DNA from: Cryptomeria japonica
Taxonomy: Eukaryota > Streptophyta > Pinopsida > Cupressales > Cupressaceae
Assembly (NCBI RefSeq): GCF_030272615.1
Contig: NC_081414.1
Coordinates: forward strand, 305,056,164-305,120,163
DNA: 64,000 nt
Direction of reading: 5' to 3'
The notes beneath the pieces were generated by a model, which ran no database searches, was not told where the DNA came from, and saw only the letters and a program-made list of their open reading frames with translations. Made by a program: the position numbers and the translations under genes. Every line of letters starts with the position of its first letter. Position 1 is the stretch's first letter. Positions 1-12,371 of the stretch are shown here, one piece after another.

Positions 1-582
1 ATCTCCATTCAAAAATGCACATTTAATATCCATTTGATAAATTTTGTAATTCTTGTGTGCTGCAAAAGCCAAAAATAATCTGACTGCCTCAATTCTAGCT
101 ACAGGTGCAAAGGTTTCATTGTAATCAACTCCTTCTTTCTAAGAATATCCCTTACACACTAGTCTTGCTTTATTTCTGACAACCTTACCATCTTCATTAA
201 GTTTGTTTCTAAATACCCATTTGGTTCCAATTACATTTTTATCTTTAGGCTGAGGAACTAATGTCCAAGTGTTGTTTTTCTCAATTTGTTCTAATTCTTC
301 TTCCATAGATTTAATCCAAAATTTATCTTCACATGCCTCATTAACAGATGATGGTTCAATTTGAGAAATAAGACATACCTCTTCATTTGCCAATCTTCCT
401 CTTGTCATAACTCCTTTAAACTTGTTTCCAATTATCTGATCTTCAGAATGATTCAGTCTTACATACCGGGGTGTCTTGGTTTGTTGTTGTTCCTCAATTA
501 CTGTGGAATCCTCAAATGATACCAGGGTAACTGGATCTTCATTCTGTATCAGTGGATTCAGAGTAGGTTCATTTGTCAAAAT
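1..582 (-). pseudogene. Copia A reverse transcriptase, N-terminal part
   Basis: The linker after integrase leads into the start of the Copia RT domain, with the characteristic [20 protein letters not shown] block. A TAG at 139-141 falls right after KGYS, where sister element B has a Gln (SQKEG), so this is a CAG-to-TAG change. The frame then continues ([10 protein letters not shown]) to the window edge. The catalytic YVDD box would lie outside the window. Confidence 0.88.
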
Positions 583-585
583 TTA

Positions 586-1893
586 TGTTGCCAGTTTAGA
601 GTCTATATACCTTGAAGTTCCTCTGAATTGTTCATCAATCTTTACATTTGTACTTTCAACAATTTTCTGCAATCTTTTGTTAAAACATCTATATGCTTTG
701 CTCTTAGATGAATAACCAAGAAATATTCCTTCATCACTTCTAGGATCAAATTTGCCAATATACTCATCTCTTCTGATATAACATTTACTTCCAAAAATTT
801 TGAAATACTTAAGAGTGGGAGTATTACCAAACCATAATTCATGAGGGGTCTTACCAGTTTCACCTTTGATGTGAACTTTGTTAAATGCATAGACCACTAT
901 ACTGACTGCTTCTCTCCAATATACATGTGGTAGGTTTGCTTCTGATAACATACTTCTTGTTGCATCCAAGATAGTTCTGTTTTTCCTTTCAACAACTCCA
1001 TTCTGCTGAGGTGTCTGAGGTGCTGATAGTTGTCTTCTGATTCCATTCACTTCATAGAATGTATTAAATTAATTAGATATAAATTCACCTCCTTGATCTG
1101 ATCTTAAACATTTGATTTTCTTACTGGTTTCATTTACTACCATTGCTTTGAACAGTTTGAACTTTCCAAGTGCTTCTGATTTTTCTCTGAGAAAAGTAAT
1201 CCAACACATTCTAGAATAGTCATCAATGATTAGCATGAAATATCTATCACCTTGTAAGATTTTAGTTCTAGCTGGACCACATAAATCAGTGTGAATCAAA
1301 TCAAGAGCATTATTGGATTTTTCTGGAATAATTTTGAAACTAGCTCTAACTTGTTTTCCAAATTGACATTCCTTACATATTGTATTCCGAGGTTTGACAA
1401 TTTTAGGTAAATCTCTAACTGCCTTAGTAGTACTGATCTTTACCATGCAATCAAAGTTTACATGACAGAGTCTCTTATGCCATAACCAACTTTCATCTAT
1501 ATGTGCAATTAAGCATGCCTTTTCATTGTTATTTAAATGAAAGATATTACCTCTTGTCTGATTACTGGTGGCAATTTCCAAACCAGTTCTATTCATGATT
1601 TTGCATTTTCCATTTTTGAATTGTAACTGAAATCCTTTCTCAACTAATTGACCAACACTCAAAAGATTATACTTTAATCCTTCAACATAGTAAACATTGT
1701 CAGTGTTATGCTTACCATCAAGAGATATTGTACCCTTACCTTTGATTGAACAAGCTTTGTCATCTCCAAATCTCATTAAGCCTCCATTGTATTCTTGAAA
1801 GTTCAAGAATTTACCTTTGTCTCCTATCATATGATGTGAGCATCCTGAATCAATGATCCATTCATCCTTTACTTCAACTTTAGCTGCCAGGGC
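586..1893 (-). pseudogene. Copia A protease and integrase
   Basis: In the same frame as gag. The aspartic protease motif DSGCSHHM lies just before 1830, then a pre-integrase zinc-binding region (WLWHKRLCHVNF with a downstream CKEC) and the integrase core: first Asp in IHTDLCGP, second in LRSDQGGEF, and the Glu in PQQNGVVERKN. These form the D,D-E triad that would insert the cDNA copy. A TAA at 1069-1071 splits the core between the second Asp and the Glu, and a TAA at 583-585 ends this part. All key residues remain visible, so damage is by nonsense mutation only. Confidence 0.9.
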
Positions 1894-2976
1894 CTATACT
1901 ACCGGTTGAGCAGTAGGTGTCGATTGATCTTCTGTTATAGCAACAAAAACCCATCCATTGTCTGTTGGATCCTCATCAGAATCATCAGTCACACCTTCAT
2001 CAGCAATGTAACAAGATTTGTCTTTATTCTTCTTAAATTTGTATCTCTGATATTCAAGGTTAGGCTTGTATGTTCTTCTAGCTTCTTCTCTTAGTCTAGC
2101 ATGTCTATCAGGGCATCTTGGAGCCATATGACCAATCTTATTGCAGTTAAAACATTTAAAGGGTTCTTTACCTTCATACTTACTTCCAACTGTACCTTTA
2201 GGCATTTTCCTTGCAAATAGTGCTTCAAGTTCCTCAAGTTCTTCATTTTCTTCCCTACTTTCTTCAAGTTCTCTTGCATAAAAGGCTTTCAAATCAGATT
2301 TGTCAAATGATGGAGCAGATGATGTTGATTCTTTAAAGGCCAAATCTATCTTTATAGTAGCAACAGGACCAAATTCTTCAATTTCAAAAGCTGAAAGTTT
2401 CCCAATCAATGTATCCCTAGTAACTGATGTATTAGGCATTGTTCTTAACTCATTTATAGCAGTGACTTTCATTTTATATGACGGTGGCAATCCTCTTAAA
2501 ACTTTTGAAATAATTTCATCCTCACTTAAGGTTCCTCCACAACATTTAATACCCAAAACAATTTCATTTACTCTTTCCATAAAAGTAGAAACCCTTTCAT
2601 CTTCTTCCATTTTCATATGTTCATACCTGACTCGGAAGCTTTCAAGTTTTGCAATTTTGACTGTGGAGTCTCCTTCATTCAGTGTTTCCAAATGATCCCA
2701 AATAGCTTTAGCAGTAGACCTATCTGATAGTCTCATAATTTGTTGATCTAATAATGCGCTCAAAAGTGCTTCTCTTGCTTTGCAATCATTTCCCTCATCT
2801 TTAGTCAAGTTAGCTGGACTAGGCTGACCTTGTACAGCAGCGGTATAACCATTCTTTGTAACATCCCAGATGTATTTTCCAATGCAATTTAGATGTGTCT
2901 CCATTATGATCTCCCATATGCCATAGTTGGTTCCATCAAGTTTAGGACTGTCCTTCCTAAAATAATTAGTAGACAT
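1894..2976 (-). pseudogene. Copia A gag (nucleocapsid/capsid)
   Basis: A 360-residue Gag-like segment starting MSTNYFRKDSPKLDGTNYGI, the usual Copia opening (a target-sequence-and-Trp region near residues 15-25), followed by a helical UBN2-type gag domain to about residue 200. A CCHC zinc knuckle lies near residue 275 (CFNCNKIGHMAPRC), the nucleic-acid-binding part of nucleocapsid. The Met is the first after the primer site. The reading ends at a TAG (1894-1896), but the frame continues directly into protease, so this stop is a mutation in a once continuous gag-pol polyprotein and not the natural end of gag. Confidence 0.9.
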
Positions 2977-3018
2977 TGGATCTCCTCAAGCTATTAAACT
3001 TCTGCAAAAGAGGACTAT

Positions 3019-3030
3019 GCTCTGATACCA
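3019..3030 (-). other. Primer-binding site of Copia A
   Basis: On the minus strand this reads TGGTATCAGAGC, the standard plant Copia primer site complementary to the 3' end of initiator methionine tRNA. It sits about two bases from the LTR and fixes the LTR/internal boundary. Confidence 0.85.
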
Positions 3031-3032
3031 AT

Positions 3033-4097
3033 TTTTAGGTCCCAGAGACAACTAAGAGGGGGGGGGGGTTGAATCAGTTGTCAAATAAATTTAAACCAAA
3101 AACAACTTAACCAACTTAATGCTTAATATCGGTAAACCAGTTCAATATGTTGATAGATAGCTTTAACAGTTAATTACTATACCGATAAGGATTAGTGCAT
3201 GAAACATAAACACAAAGTCATCCACAACACATAACACCAATATTTGTACGTGGAAACCCTATAAGGGGAAAAACCATGGTGGGAAACCTTACCCACAATC
3301 AAATGATACTACTGTAGATAGTAAGTGTACATAAATGGGGTCTCCACATGCAGAAAGGCCAACTGCCTAGAGCTCATTGCTCAATCACAAAATGGGAGTC
3401 ATACTGACTACAGTTGGATGGTTAAATCCAATAAGAATGTACTGCACAAAATAGCATCTTCATATGCTAGATTCAGTATCAGTGTAATGCTAATATGCTT
3501 TCACAAGAACCCTCTTTCAATCTTCAAATGATGTCTGTGTGTATAGCTCTACTTATTCTCGCATATACCTTCACAAAAACCTTCTTCGTATTCCACACTT
3601 GATCTTACAAATAAGATCTTACATTTATACCATAACCTAAGACCAATTTTAGTAGGTCGGCTCTACAAGATATTACAATAAAAACATTTTACAAATAATA
3701 TAATATCTGATGCAATAACCGATTGAACATGTCAACTTAATGCATTTACAACAATAATTAATCATCTCCATAGCATGCCATGTTGATCTGGAAAAGATAA
3801 ACCTACCGGTGTAACCCTAGACCTATTTGTCGGTAACAGCAAATATGCAACTATGAATATACCAATGAACAAAACTCTAGGACAAGATGTCCAAACGATG
3901 TCTTCAACATAACCATGTGTTTTCCATAGCATTCCAAGTGTCGGTGATCATTATATCTTGTCGGTGTACCAGATACCGGTGACTGTGCATGAGTCACTTG
4001 CTTGCCGGTGAATGTTGTTGATTCTCCAAAGTGCCAAAGTTGATAAGAGTTTAGTAGGTGCTGACATCAATGACAAAACCATACCAAAATACCAACA
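3033..4097 (-). repeat. 5' LTR of Copia A
   Basis: The LTR starts right after the primer site and carries the block shared with the other Copia LTRs here: a CTAAGAG(G)n run with 11 G at 3058-3068, GAATCAG, and a region around 3250-3300 (GTGGAAA, AAGGGGAAAAACC, GTGGGAA). The outer end is placed at ACCAACA (4091-4097) because the related LTRs end in the same way after a GACATCAATGACAA motif. The inner end is degenerate, with TG lost. The partner LTR is outside the window, so the length of about 1.06 kb is an estimate. Short readings inside it are not genes. Confidence 0.75.
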
Positions 4098-6373
4098 GAA
4101 ATTGTTGTAGCAGTGACATGCAAGAAGAATAAATGAAGGGGTAGAACAATCCATAGACCTTAGTGATGGATTGGTCCTGGAATGTTTGCCCCTGCCACAC
4201 TTGGCATACTGGTTATGGTTCATCATCGAAAGGCCAAACTTCTTATTTAATAACCTGCCCATGATGCTTTGGTTCATAGTTTATTTCAAACCCTTCCTCA
4301 TTGATGTATTCCTTGAACCAATCCATGCCTTTGTTGAACTTTAGACCCAAAACTTTCTACACAAATCTTATATGCTTGATAATTTATGGTCTTCTTGGTT
4401 CAAACACATCAATCAATGGCCCGGAAAGAATAGGCATCATGTGAACTTGTCGATTCCCCCGACAAGTTGCAAAATAGTCCTATGGGGATGAAATAGTGAA
4501 ATGATCATCAATATTAGCAATGACTATTTCAATTTCTCCCAAAAAAGTACCGTCAAAGAGCTTCTGACACAAGTGCGTGGTCGTCACCTTTTCTTCTCCC
4601 ACCTTGATAATCAAAGCTAGCAATATAATAGGGATGTTTGTATTCACTCTGTATCTATGAGAATTTGTGATGAAAGCCTCCCCTAGGATTTTTTTGACTA
4701 CATGAATGATGAGGGGGCTAGAATAATTCAAAACCCCTAAGAGGCGCCTAACTGAAATTTCCCCAAGAAAAGCAAATGTTGTTTGGTAGAAATCAATTGG
4801 ATAGGATAATCCATAGATGCAAAGCTAGAAAAAGCAACAAGGCAAATGGTGGTAAAATGAAGGAATAGAAATGGAATGCAAAAAGAGAAGTTTCAAATAC
4901 CTAAATATATAGAAAACTAAATAGTTGAGAAAGAGATCATAAATGTGCAATAAATGTGATATGAGTAGAAGTCCTAGAAATCTGAAAATATATCTATCGC
5001 AAAATCTTTTGTAGGAAAAATAATCATTCTCAGTCACATTGTACATCATTTGTCCATCAAAATGTGTGAGGGGAAGGCAAGAATCTATGGAGTTCACCCA
5101 AACATTAAATTAGAAAAAATGAATTTTGAGTGAATGAATAAAAGGACCAGAGCCAAAAAACTGGAGTCATCATCTTTTTGGTTTAAGCCCAAAGACCTCC
5201 CTAAACCCTAAATTTACCTAGGCTATCCTTGTCTCTTTTTGTTATAACCTTGTAATGACTTCCTAAAGCCAGTGTTTGGTCACTTAAGTCATGACTTAAG
5301 CCTTTTGCATTGTTTTTGTGACCAGCCCCTTCTTGCTAGCCACCTAGTTGCTTTATTTCCTAAGCCTTTATCTTGTTGTACATCTTTTGTAAGATTGACC
5401 GCCCTGATGATCATGTAGTTGCACAATTAATCCAAGATGTTCACTCACCCTAACTCTACAACTCCACCCGCTCACATGGCACATGGGCCCCACAAAAATA
5501 TGACTAATTCTAAGTGGATCAATAAGCTTCCACCTATTGTTGGTAGACACATTGGAGATGTGGGCCCAATTTCCTCACCACATATGCTATAGTTTTGCTC
5601 AATCACTTTCCATTCATCTAACGGTCTAGATTATTGCGCAGTTATGCAGCTAACCAAAGTTGTTTATAGGAGTTAACTCTACAACTCCGGGCTTTCATAT
5701 GCGGCACATGGACCCTACCAATGATGATGACACACATTTGGCCCACTAAAAAAATGACAAGTGGAGGACTATATGACATGGAAATAATGTGGGTCCAACA
5801 TACCCACCTCTTAAGTGTGATATTGAAAGGTTATATTTTGCAAGATCAACAGACAGGATCTTCGTGTGATTGGATAGAAATGCTTGAAAGAGATAATTCC
5901 TCAATGTTGAGGGATTTTTATAAATGGTGAATTATAAAATATGGATAAAAGAATCTACATTTTTGCTTCCCATTCGTCATTGCCTGACCAATAATTAGTT
6001 GTTGGGGTCGCAACATTCAAATATGAATTTTAACAGCTAGTTCCTACCATCAAACTAACATACGTGCCTATAGTTAATACATTTAATTTCCCATTGTAAT
6101 CTAGGAAATATCTACTATATTAACCTCATTCCAAATTTATTTTTCGTTTACTACATTCTGAAACATTATGCATGCCTTTGTGATCTGAATATTCTATTGT
6201 AAGGGTTTATATACTAGGGTTTTCTGTGTGAGTTCTATCAATAATTGTTGCACCAATTATTACTCTTTGTAATCCAAATTGATCATTTAGATCTACACAC
6301 AGAACCGTTCCAAGTTTTTTTGTAAAATCCCTAGGGATTACTGTACCTATATGCATAAACCCTAACTGCGACA
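4098..6373. other. Intergenic stretch with two-copy repeat
   Basis: No supported gene. Two related blocks begin TAACTCTACAACTCC (about 5451-5525 and 5674-5765). Between them is TCTAACGGTCTAGATT (5617-5632), and the first block contains GGCACATGGGCCCCAC. GGGCCCAC-type and CTAACGGT-type motifs are common in plant upstream DNA, so this could be a decayed promoter-type region for the downstream plus-strand copy, but nothing proves that. Confidence 0.4.
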
Positions 6374-9300
6374 ATGACTGAGTCCTCTAGCTTGGGAAAG
6401 AGGAAGTTTGAAGAAATCATTATTCAACTCTCCGAGTCCACAAATACATCGAAGAGATCAAAACCAGGATCCAGACATGATGAATTTATAATTGATCACT
6501 CTGTTGGGTGTAGAGATGTTTTAATCCCACATAGGGTTTTTAGTCTCTAGAGAAGGGGATGCAACAAGAAGAAAGAGTGAATCCCTATGTCAAATATTTG
6601 GAATTGCAATCTTGCAAGGCTCTTGTTCCAAATTTATATGTGAATATTGAATCAATTACAGCCATTGCTACTAATTACAAGCTATATACTGGGGATATTG
6701 TGGCCAAAGAGGGTGGTAGGCTTACGGCAATCACAAGAGAGGTTATTGATGAAGTATTAATGTTTAACCCTAATATAGATTGGGCTATCAATCCACATGA
6801 ATTGGAAAGAGAATATAAGAATAATGAGGAGTTATACAGAGAAGAGATAGCATCATTAAGACCCATAGAGTTGAAGAGAGATGAAATAAATTGACCTCAA
6901 AAAAAGTTTCTCCTTATAATGTTGATTTATTTGATGGTTACTTCACAGACGCATACTATGCTTTATGTCAGGTGTATGTTGTAGATGTAAGAAGCATGAT
7001 TCCTAAGAGGATACTGATGATGTGTATAGATATTCAAAATAGGGATATCAATAGACCTTTTGATTATGCTTTTGTGGTGGTCAAGGGTCTAAATAATGCT
7101 CTTTGATTTCAAAATGGGAAAGTCATTAATTTTTAGGTATTACTCTTTGTTAATACATATATTCTTGTCTAAAGGTCTTAAGGTTTGGCATTTAGACCTG
7201 AAAGTTACTCTTGTAGCCAAAGGGGACTTACTCTCAGTCTAGGAATGGACTTATATCTAGTACTTACATATGAATGAGTCTAATTACCTGGCTTTTGAGA
7301 ATCTATTCATTAGAAAGTTGTTAACCATCCTCCAAAAGAAGGTCAGATGGGGTCTAAGAAAAGAAGTCAAAGAATTCTTGAGACCCAAGGATATCAAACC
7401 TGAGTTGGAAATCCCTCATAATTGGGGGTCATGGTTCTATTTTAAGGATCATACTGTTATTAGGGTATTTTGCAACCTTGTCACTCTTATGCTTTTGCCT
7501 ATCACTATTCAAGATAGGGTTTCTTTCTTGGAGGTTATGGATCAATTGGTGGAGGCAGATAAGTCTTTGGTAGGAGAAGATCACAAGAAGGGCTCAATGT
7601 TCCCATAACAAGTTGTGGCTGGGATATATCATTTCACAAATAGAAAGGCATATGACATTTTAGATTCCATGTTGAACAAATATAAACTTCCCTGACCTAA
7701 GTATAAGTTCTATGACTCTGAAAGGTTTGTTCAAAGCTTGGGAAGGCAAATCCACAACAACATGAGTGGGATGATGAGGAAGAGATCATTAGGAATGTCA
7801 AAGATTATAATGGTGTTTTGAAAAGGAAAGAGAGATGGCACAAGATTCAATATGAAGAGCATAAGAAGAAGAGAGAAGATAGTACTTATGCCATAGCATG
7901 ACAAATGTTGATGATCCCTGAGGGAATAGTGAGGGTCATGTGTGTTGCCTATCCAAATGTGGATATAATTCCTTTGCCTCATGAGAGGCCTAGATTGGTG
8001 GTTCAACCATCAGTTCAGGAAGTGGTGGAGGAAAGACCACTCTCCTCAGTCTATTGGTTCTCCCATTGGTTCTGCTTCCCCTCCACTATCTTCCCCACCT
8101 GGGTATGATGAACCTTCCTCTACTCCTAATACTTACCATGTGTCATGTGAGACCTCTCCTTCACAACGATTTCTTACAAAGGCTTCTATGAAGAGGCCTA
8201 TAGTTTCTTCATCCTCAAGTGGCCCACTTTCTCAAATACCAAAAAGACCAAGAGTTGTCACTCCATTGCACACACTATCTCCAGGGAAAGACATTTCATT
8301 CCAAAATTATGAAGGCTTTGAATTTCAAGGGGAGAAACCTCTACCTCCACATATATTTGACACTAGATTGGGTGTCACAATTGTGAACCCTTCTCAGGTA
8401 TGGTCCCTTGATGCTTTCAAGCTAGGGGGGTGACCATAGTGAAGATATAAGGCTAAATGCTTGTGAGAAGTTCATGGATTATGATGAGTTTATATATACT
8501 AGGGAATTCTTACAGCTTATGATAAGAAATATGGTAGATGAGTTAGAGAGAAGAAAAGTTATTAAGCTTGATAGCTTAATGGAAGATTAGAGGCTAAGAA
8601 TGGAGAATTAGCTATTGAAAGATGCCAAGGAGCAATTGACTACTATGACCCTTGAAATGGGAAGGTAGATTTTAAAGAAGAGTGGTGTACTCCTTTTGGA
8701 AGGATGGGATATCTCTTCTGCCATAGTCTTTGATGCCTTAAGAAGAAGGCATGACATTGATTTAGAAACAATGGATCTAGTGGAAAATAACAGGGTGCTC
8801 TCAGGAGCAATTTTTGATGAACATCTTGATCAGTTGATAATCATGTCACAGAGTGCCTGCATCCTATCACAAGGACACCATCTCTAAGACATGAGATGGA
8901 TCAATTATTTGGAATTTTTCTTTTCAAGAGGGTAGCTGAAACTACTGTCATAGAGGCTACATACTTAAGCCCAAATGTAGCAAAATTTTCCCACAAGGTG
9001 GCAATAAAGGTCAATGAAGAGGTGATATGCCAACATACAAGCCTCCTGACATGAAGTAATAGGCCTGAGAAGAGACTTAGCTCGAGCTAGGATTGATATG
9101 ACAAGGTTGAATAATGAAATTGATATATTGAAAGCAGATGCCTCGAGGATGAAAAATAAGGCTACAATAGACATGGCTCAATCATTGTTTGATTCAAAGA
9201 TTAATACAATTTTGGATCATGCAGATACATCCCGGGATGAGCACAAAGAACTGCTAAGATTCTTTGAAGAGCACTTGAGGTGGCAGTGGTTCTTGGCTTG

Positions 9301-9409
9301 CTCACTATTTTATATGAGCAAAACAATCACAGTATTGGAGGTTGCCTTGGTTAGACCTCTCCCTACCTATTTGAATGATATTATAATAGGTTTTAAATCA
9401 ATATTTTAA
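6374..9409 (+). pseudogene. Unknown family, copy 1, broken
   Basis: I do not recognise this family. A Met at 6374 opens a Ser-rich stretch with a basic GKRKFEE segment, stopped by TAG near 6548. The conserved part then follows in pieces: 6559-6894 (VPNLYVNIESITAIA), 6891-7106 after a frameshift (ends NRPFDYAFVVVKGLNNAL) and 7270-7608 (FLRPK, IPHNWGSWF). Beyond are a charged, probably helical part (about 7740-7980), a Ser/Pro-rich linker (8050-8330) and coiled-coil-like segments to 9409. The same blocks occur in the same order at 12372-15600, which shows a real protein family and not chance open frames. At least six stops or frameshifts exclude a functional product. No enzyme motif, zinc finger or polymerase motif was seen; a retroelement gag-like or repetitive host gene origin are both possible. 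Confidence 0.65.
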
Positions 9410-9817
9410 ATGATGAAATAGACTTTCATCATTCAAGGAATGTATACATAGAGGATAAAGGCAGAGCTTAGGTGTTTCCAATGTTTGGTTACAAGCCATA
9501 TGGTAGTTCTCTTTGATAGGGAAATGGGCAATATAAAAGGAAGACAGATCCTTAGACCTAAATCAAAATGAAAAACAGACATTAGGGCAATGTTGGATCC
9601 AATATTGGTAGATATTCTTGCAAATGATGCACAATTACTCAAGAAGTTAGAGTCATACATGGATGCACTGTCAAGACTTGAAAGTGGGGTGATAAGAGTG
9701 GAGGTGGCAAGGTCAGAGATAGATGACAATGAATACCAATAGCATATCAAAAGACTACAAGAGTTCAAGCAACATGGATTTGATGAAATCTAACCCTTGC
9801 TCTCTTCTTTCTCGATG

Positions 9818-9854
9818 TTTTGAAATTTTGAAATTTTGAAATTTTGAAATTTTT
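9818..9854. repeat. Short tandem repeat, GAAATTTT unit
   Basis: About four and a half copies of an 8-base unit (GAAATTTT) directly after the end of unknown-family copy 1. Each unit is close to its own reverse complement. Confidence 0.9.
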
Positions 9855-12371
9855 GTTTCCCGCCTTTTTTTAAAGTTGCTTTCTTTTTCTTCCTCTCTAT
9901 GTAATAAGCCAAAAGAAACATATTTCTTTGTTAGATGATAGATCTATGAAATTTTCAAAGGATATTAAATTTTATCTTCTTTATTAAATGCATATATTTT
10001 GTAAATATTTTGTAAGCAAATCTTTGTCCATGTGTATTTAATAGGTCTGTAGGAGTAACATACTTTCTAGCTTGATAAGGGAGCTCGAGTAAAGAAAAGG
10101 AGATTTCCATATCATCTTCAACAACTACCACCTGCGGAGGAAGATAAGAGAATGTGTGTCCCTATCAAGGAACTCAAAAAATTATTGTCTTTTCTTGTCA
10201 AGCGATTACCTAATTTTTTAAATTGTAAAAGGCCCAAAGCTTGTTACATCTTCAATTATTTTATAAGATGATAATCAAGGCCTTGTGTCGACTCTCTAAA
10301 GAGGTCCAGAATAAGAAATTTGTTTCGTAAAAAAGTTTTTTTCTCACCAAGGGTGAATATCATACAAGAAGGCTCATAGTTTTACAATACAGTACTATAA
10401 TTAGTTTCATGTCCTATTTGCAGTAATTTTGCAAAGGATATGCATAAGTACTTTGTAGTTATACAACATCTTGAAATAAATTTAAATGATTTCCAAGTTG
10501 TTCTCTTTATTTGTTATTCAAAATCTTATATAAGTCAATGAATCAAGGATTTTTGGTTTATGCTTCTACCCCATGTTGTTGAATTTGGATGAATTAAAGC
10601 TTCTTCTAAAGTAGAGGATTAAATTTCTTAATTTGGTCACAGGGATTCTAAGTCGAGAACAAGTATTGGTTTGAAATTGTAAATTCATTTATGTTATGAT
10701 TAATATTAGGTATTAATCATATTAGTCAAAGGATGTTGTAGAGTTTACATATTTTAATATTGTAATAATGGTTCATCTTTCCCAATGGATGAGGTACTTG
10801 TTATAGAATTGTGTTGCTAACTATGGCAGTAAAAGAAGAAATTTTATCAAAACTTAAATCAAAAATTTTACTTCACGAATTTTATTTTCAAATATTTGGT
10901 TAATTGGTTCTCATAGTAATTCAGAACATATATACAAAGATAGAAGCCATATCCAAATGCTTTTCAATAGTTTATAATTTACTCAATAGATTTAGAACAT
11001 ATTTATTGTAGTATCAAAAAGAAATTGAGCCTAAATAGGGAAAGTAGCTAGTTCCTTATCCCTAGTTACTACTATGTTATTTGGTTCACTAATCCAAATC
11101 CTTGAATACTAAGGTTGGCTTATCATAGAGGAATTTCAGAAAAATTAGTTGGAAACACCAACAAGCCGAATCACCTTCAATCTCCACTTTGTCTATGTTT
11201 AAGTCGATCGGCTTGGCTGGTCACATTTTCCTCTTAATTTTTCTTTAAGGGTTGTAAGTCATTGCATTAATTACCCTCGTGCCTAGGCTTGCATTATTTT
11301 GTTGGTCGATATATTTTCCTTAAGTCTTTAAGTGCATGTTTTTATTTTTCCTAAGTCATCAACCCCCTATTATGTCCTAGTAACTTAATCTTCAAAGCAT
11401 GTGCTTTAAGTTACTCATAAGTCATGGTCCCACTGGGAGGTCATCAATCCCAATGACTTGACAATACCAACTTGGATAGATCGGTGAGATCGTGCCCTTA
11501 GGGGAGGCTCTAATTCTATCTTGTCGACTCGCCTACGTGCATGTGGATGGACACTCTGAAAGAGAAATATTGTTGGTGAGATTGTGTGTCCCAACTTGAC
11601 GTTTAAACATCATCTTTTCAAAATGTTGATGCATACATGGATGTACACATTAGAAGAAATAAACATTGACAAAACCTTCTTACACATCCCAATGACTCAA
11701 TGATGGAGGAGGTTGCCAAACCATGATGGATATGTGGCATCCATGTCATCAAATAGTGAAATCAAGAGAATGATGTCGAGAGGGAGATGATGACACATAT
11801 AGGAAAGTTCAGCATCCATCCGAGACAAAAAGTCAAAGTGGCATTTCATAATTGGTTTTACGTAGAATCAAAACTCATCGATAACAGTTTTAAAATGTTT
11901 CAACTACCTAATGATGCCGAGTGTTGCAAATTAGACCATCAATAAAAAAAATTGTGAAATTTGCTGACAACCGTCAATCAAATCAAATCAACGATGGAGT
12001 TTTGAAGTTGCTCAGCTACTCATTCCAAGGAATGAAAGCTCACACAAAGGATATTAATGGCGGAAATATGGTAGATAGTTAGTTGATAAAAACACCAATT
12101 CGAGCAAATTTTCTCAATTTTAAGAAAAAACTCGATTGAAGGAAAAAGAAAAGGCAAGCTCGAGCTCTGGATATTGTGTTGTAGAGAAGCTAAAGAAGAA
12201 TTTTAGACAAGAGAATTCAAACAGTGAGTTTCCTTCTTTCCCATTTTCTTGTATTAGTCTATAATTTATGAAAGTTTAGAGGCTAAACAAATTAGAAACC
12301 ATAGCCATAGCAATCAGAAAACTAGAAAACAATCTTGAGGGATCTTCCGTAAAATTAAGAAACCAAAAAAC
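9855..12371. other. Gene-free spacer
   Basis: AT-rich DNA between the two unknown-family copies, with no coding reading I can support. A stretch at 11625-11682 resembles one at 30040-30099 in the same orientation (shared TACxTGGATGxACACAT and TTGACAAAA), so a small dispersed repeat is present. Confidence 0.5.

Larger units (their letters stand above)
1..4097 (-). mobile_element. Copia LTR retrotransposon A, truncated by window edge
   Basis: Minus-strand Ty1/copia element. In element order it has an LTR (4097 to about 3033), an initiator-Met-type primer site (3030-3019), gag, protease, integrase and the start of reverse transcriptase, which runs off the left edge. Integrase before reverse transcriptase is the Copia order. 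The 3' LTR, most of RT and RNase H are outside the window. Gag and pol share a single frame from 2976 to the edge, interrupted by four stops (at 1894, 1069, 583 and 139) with no frameshift, so this is the least rearranged of the Copia copies here. It is not autonomous as it stands. Confidence 0.93.

Noticed and set aside
3058-3068. G-quadruplex element
   Set aside because: One uninterrupted G run is not four runs; it is a homopolymer within the conserved Copia LTR block.
9818-9854. CRISPR-like or regulatory array
   Set aside because: It is a plain 8-base tandem repeat without spacers.
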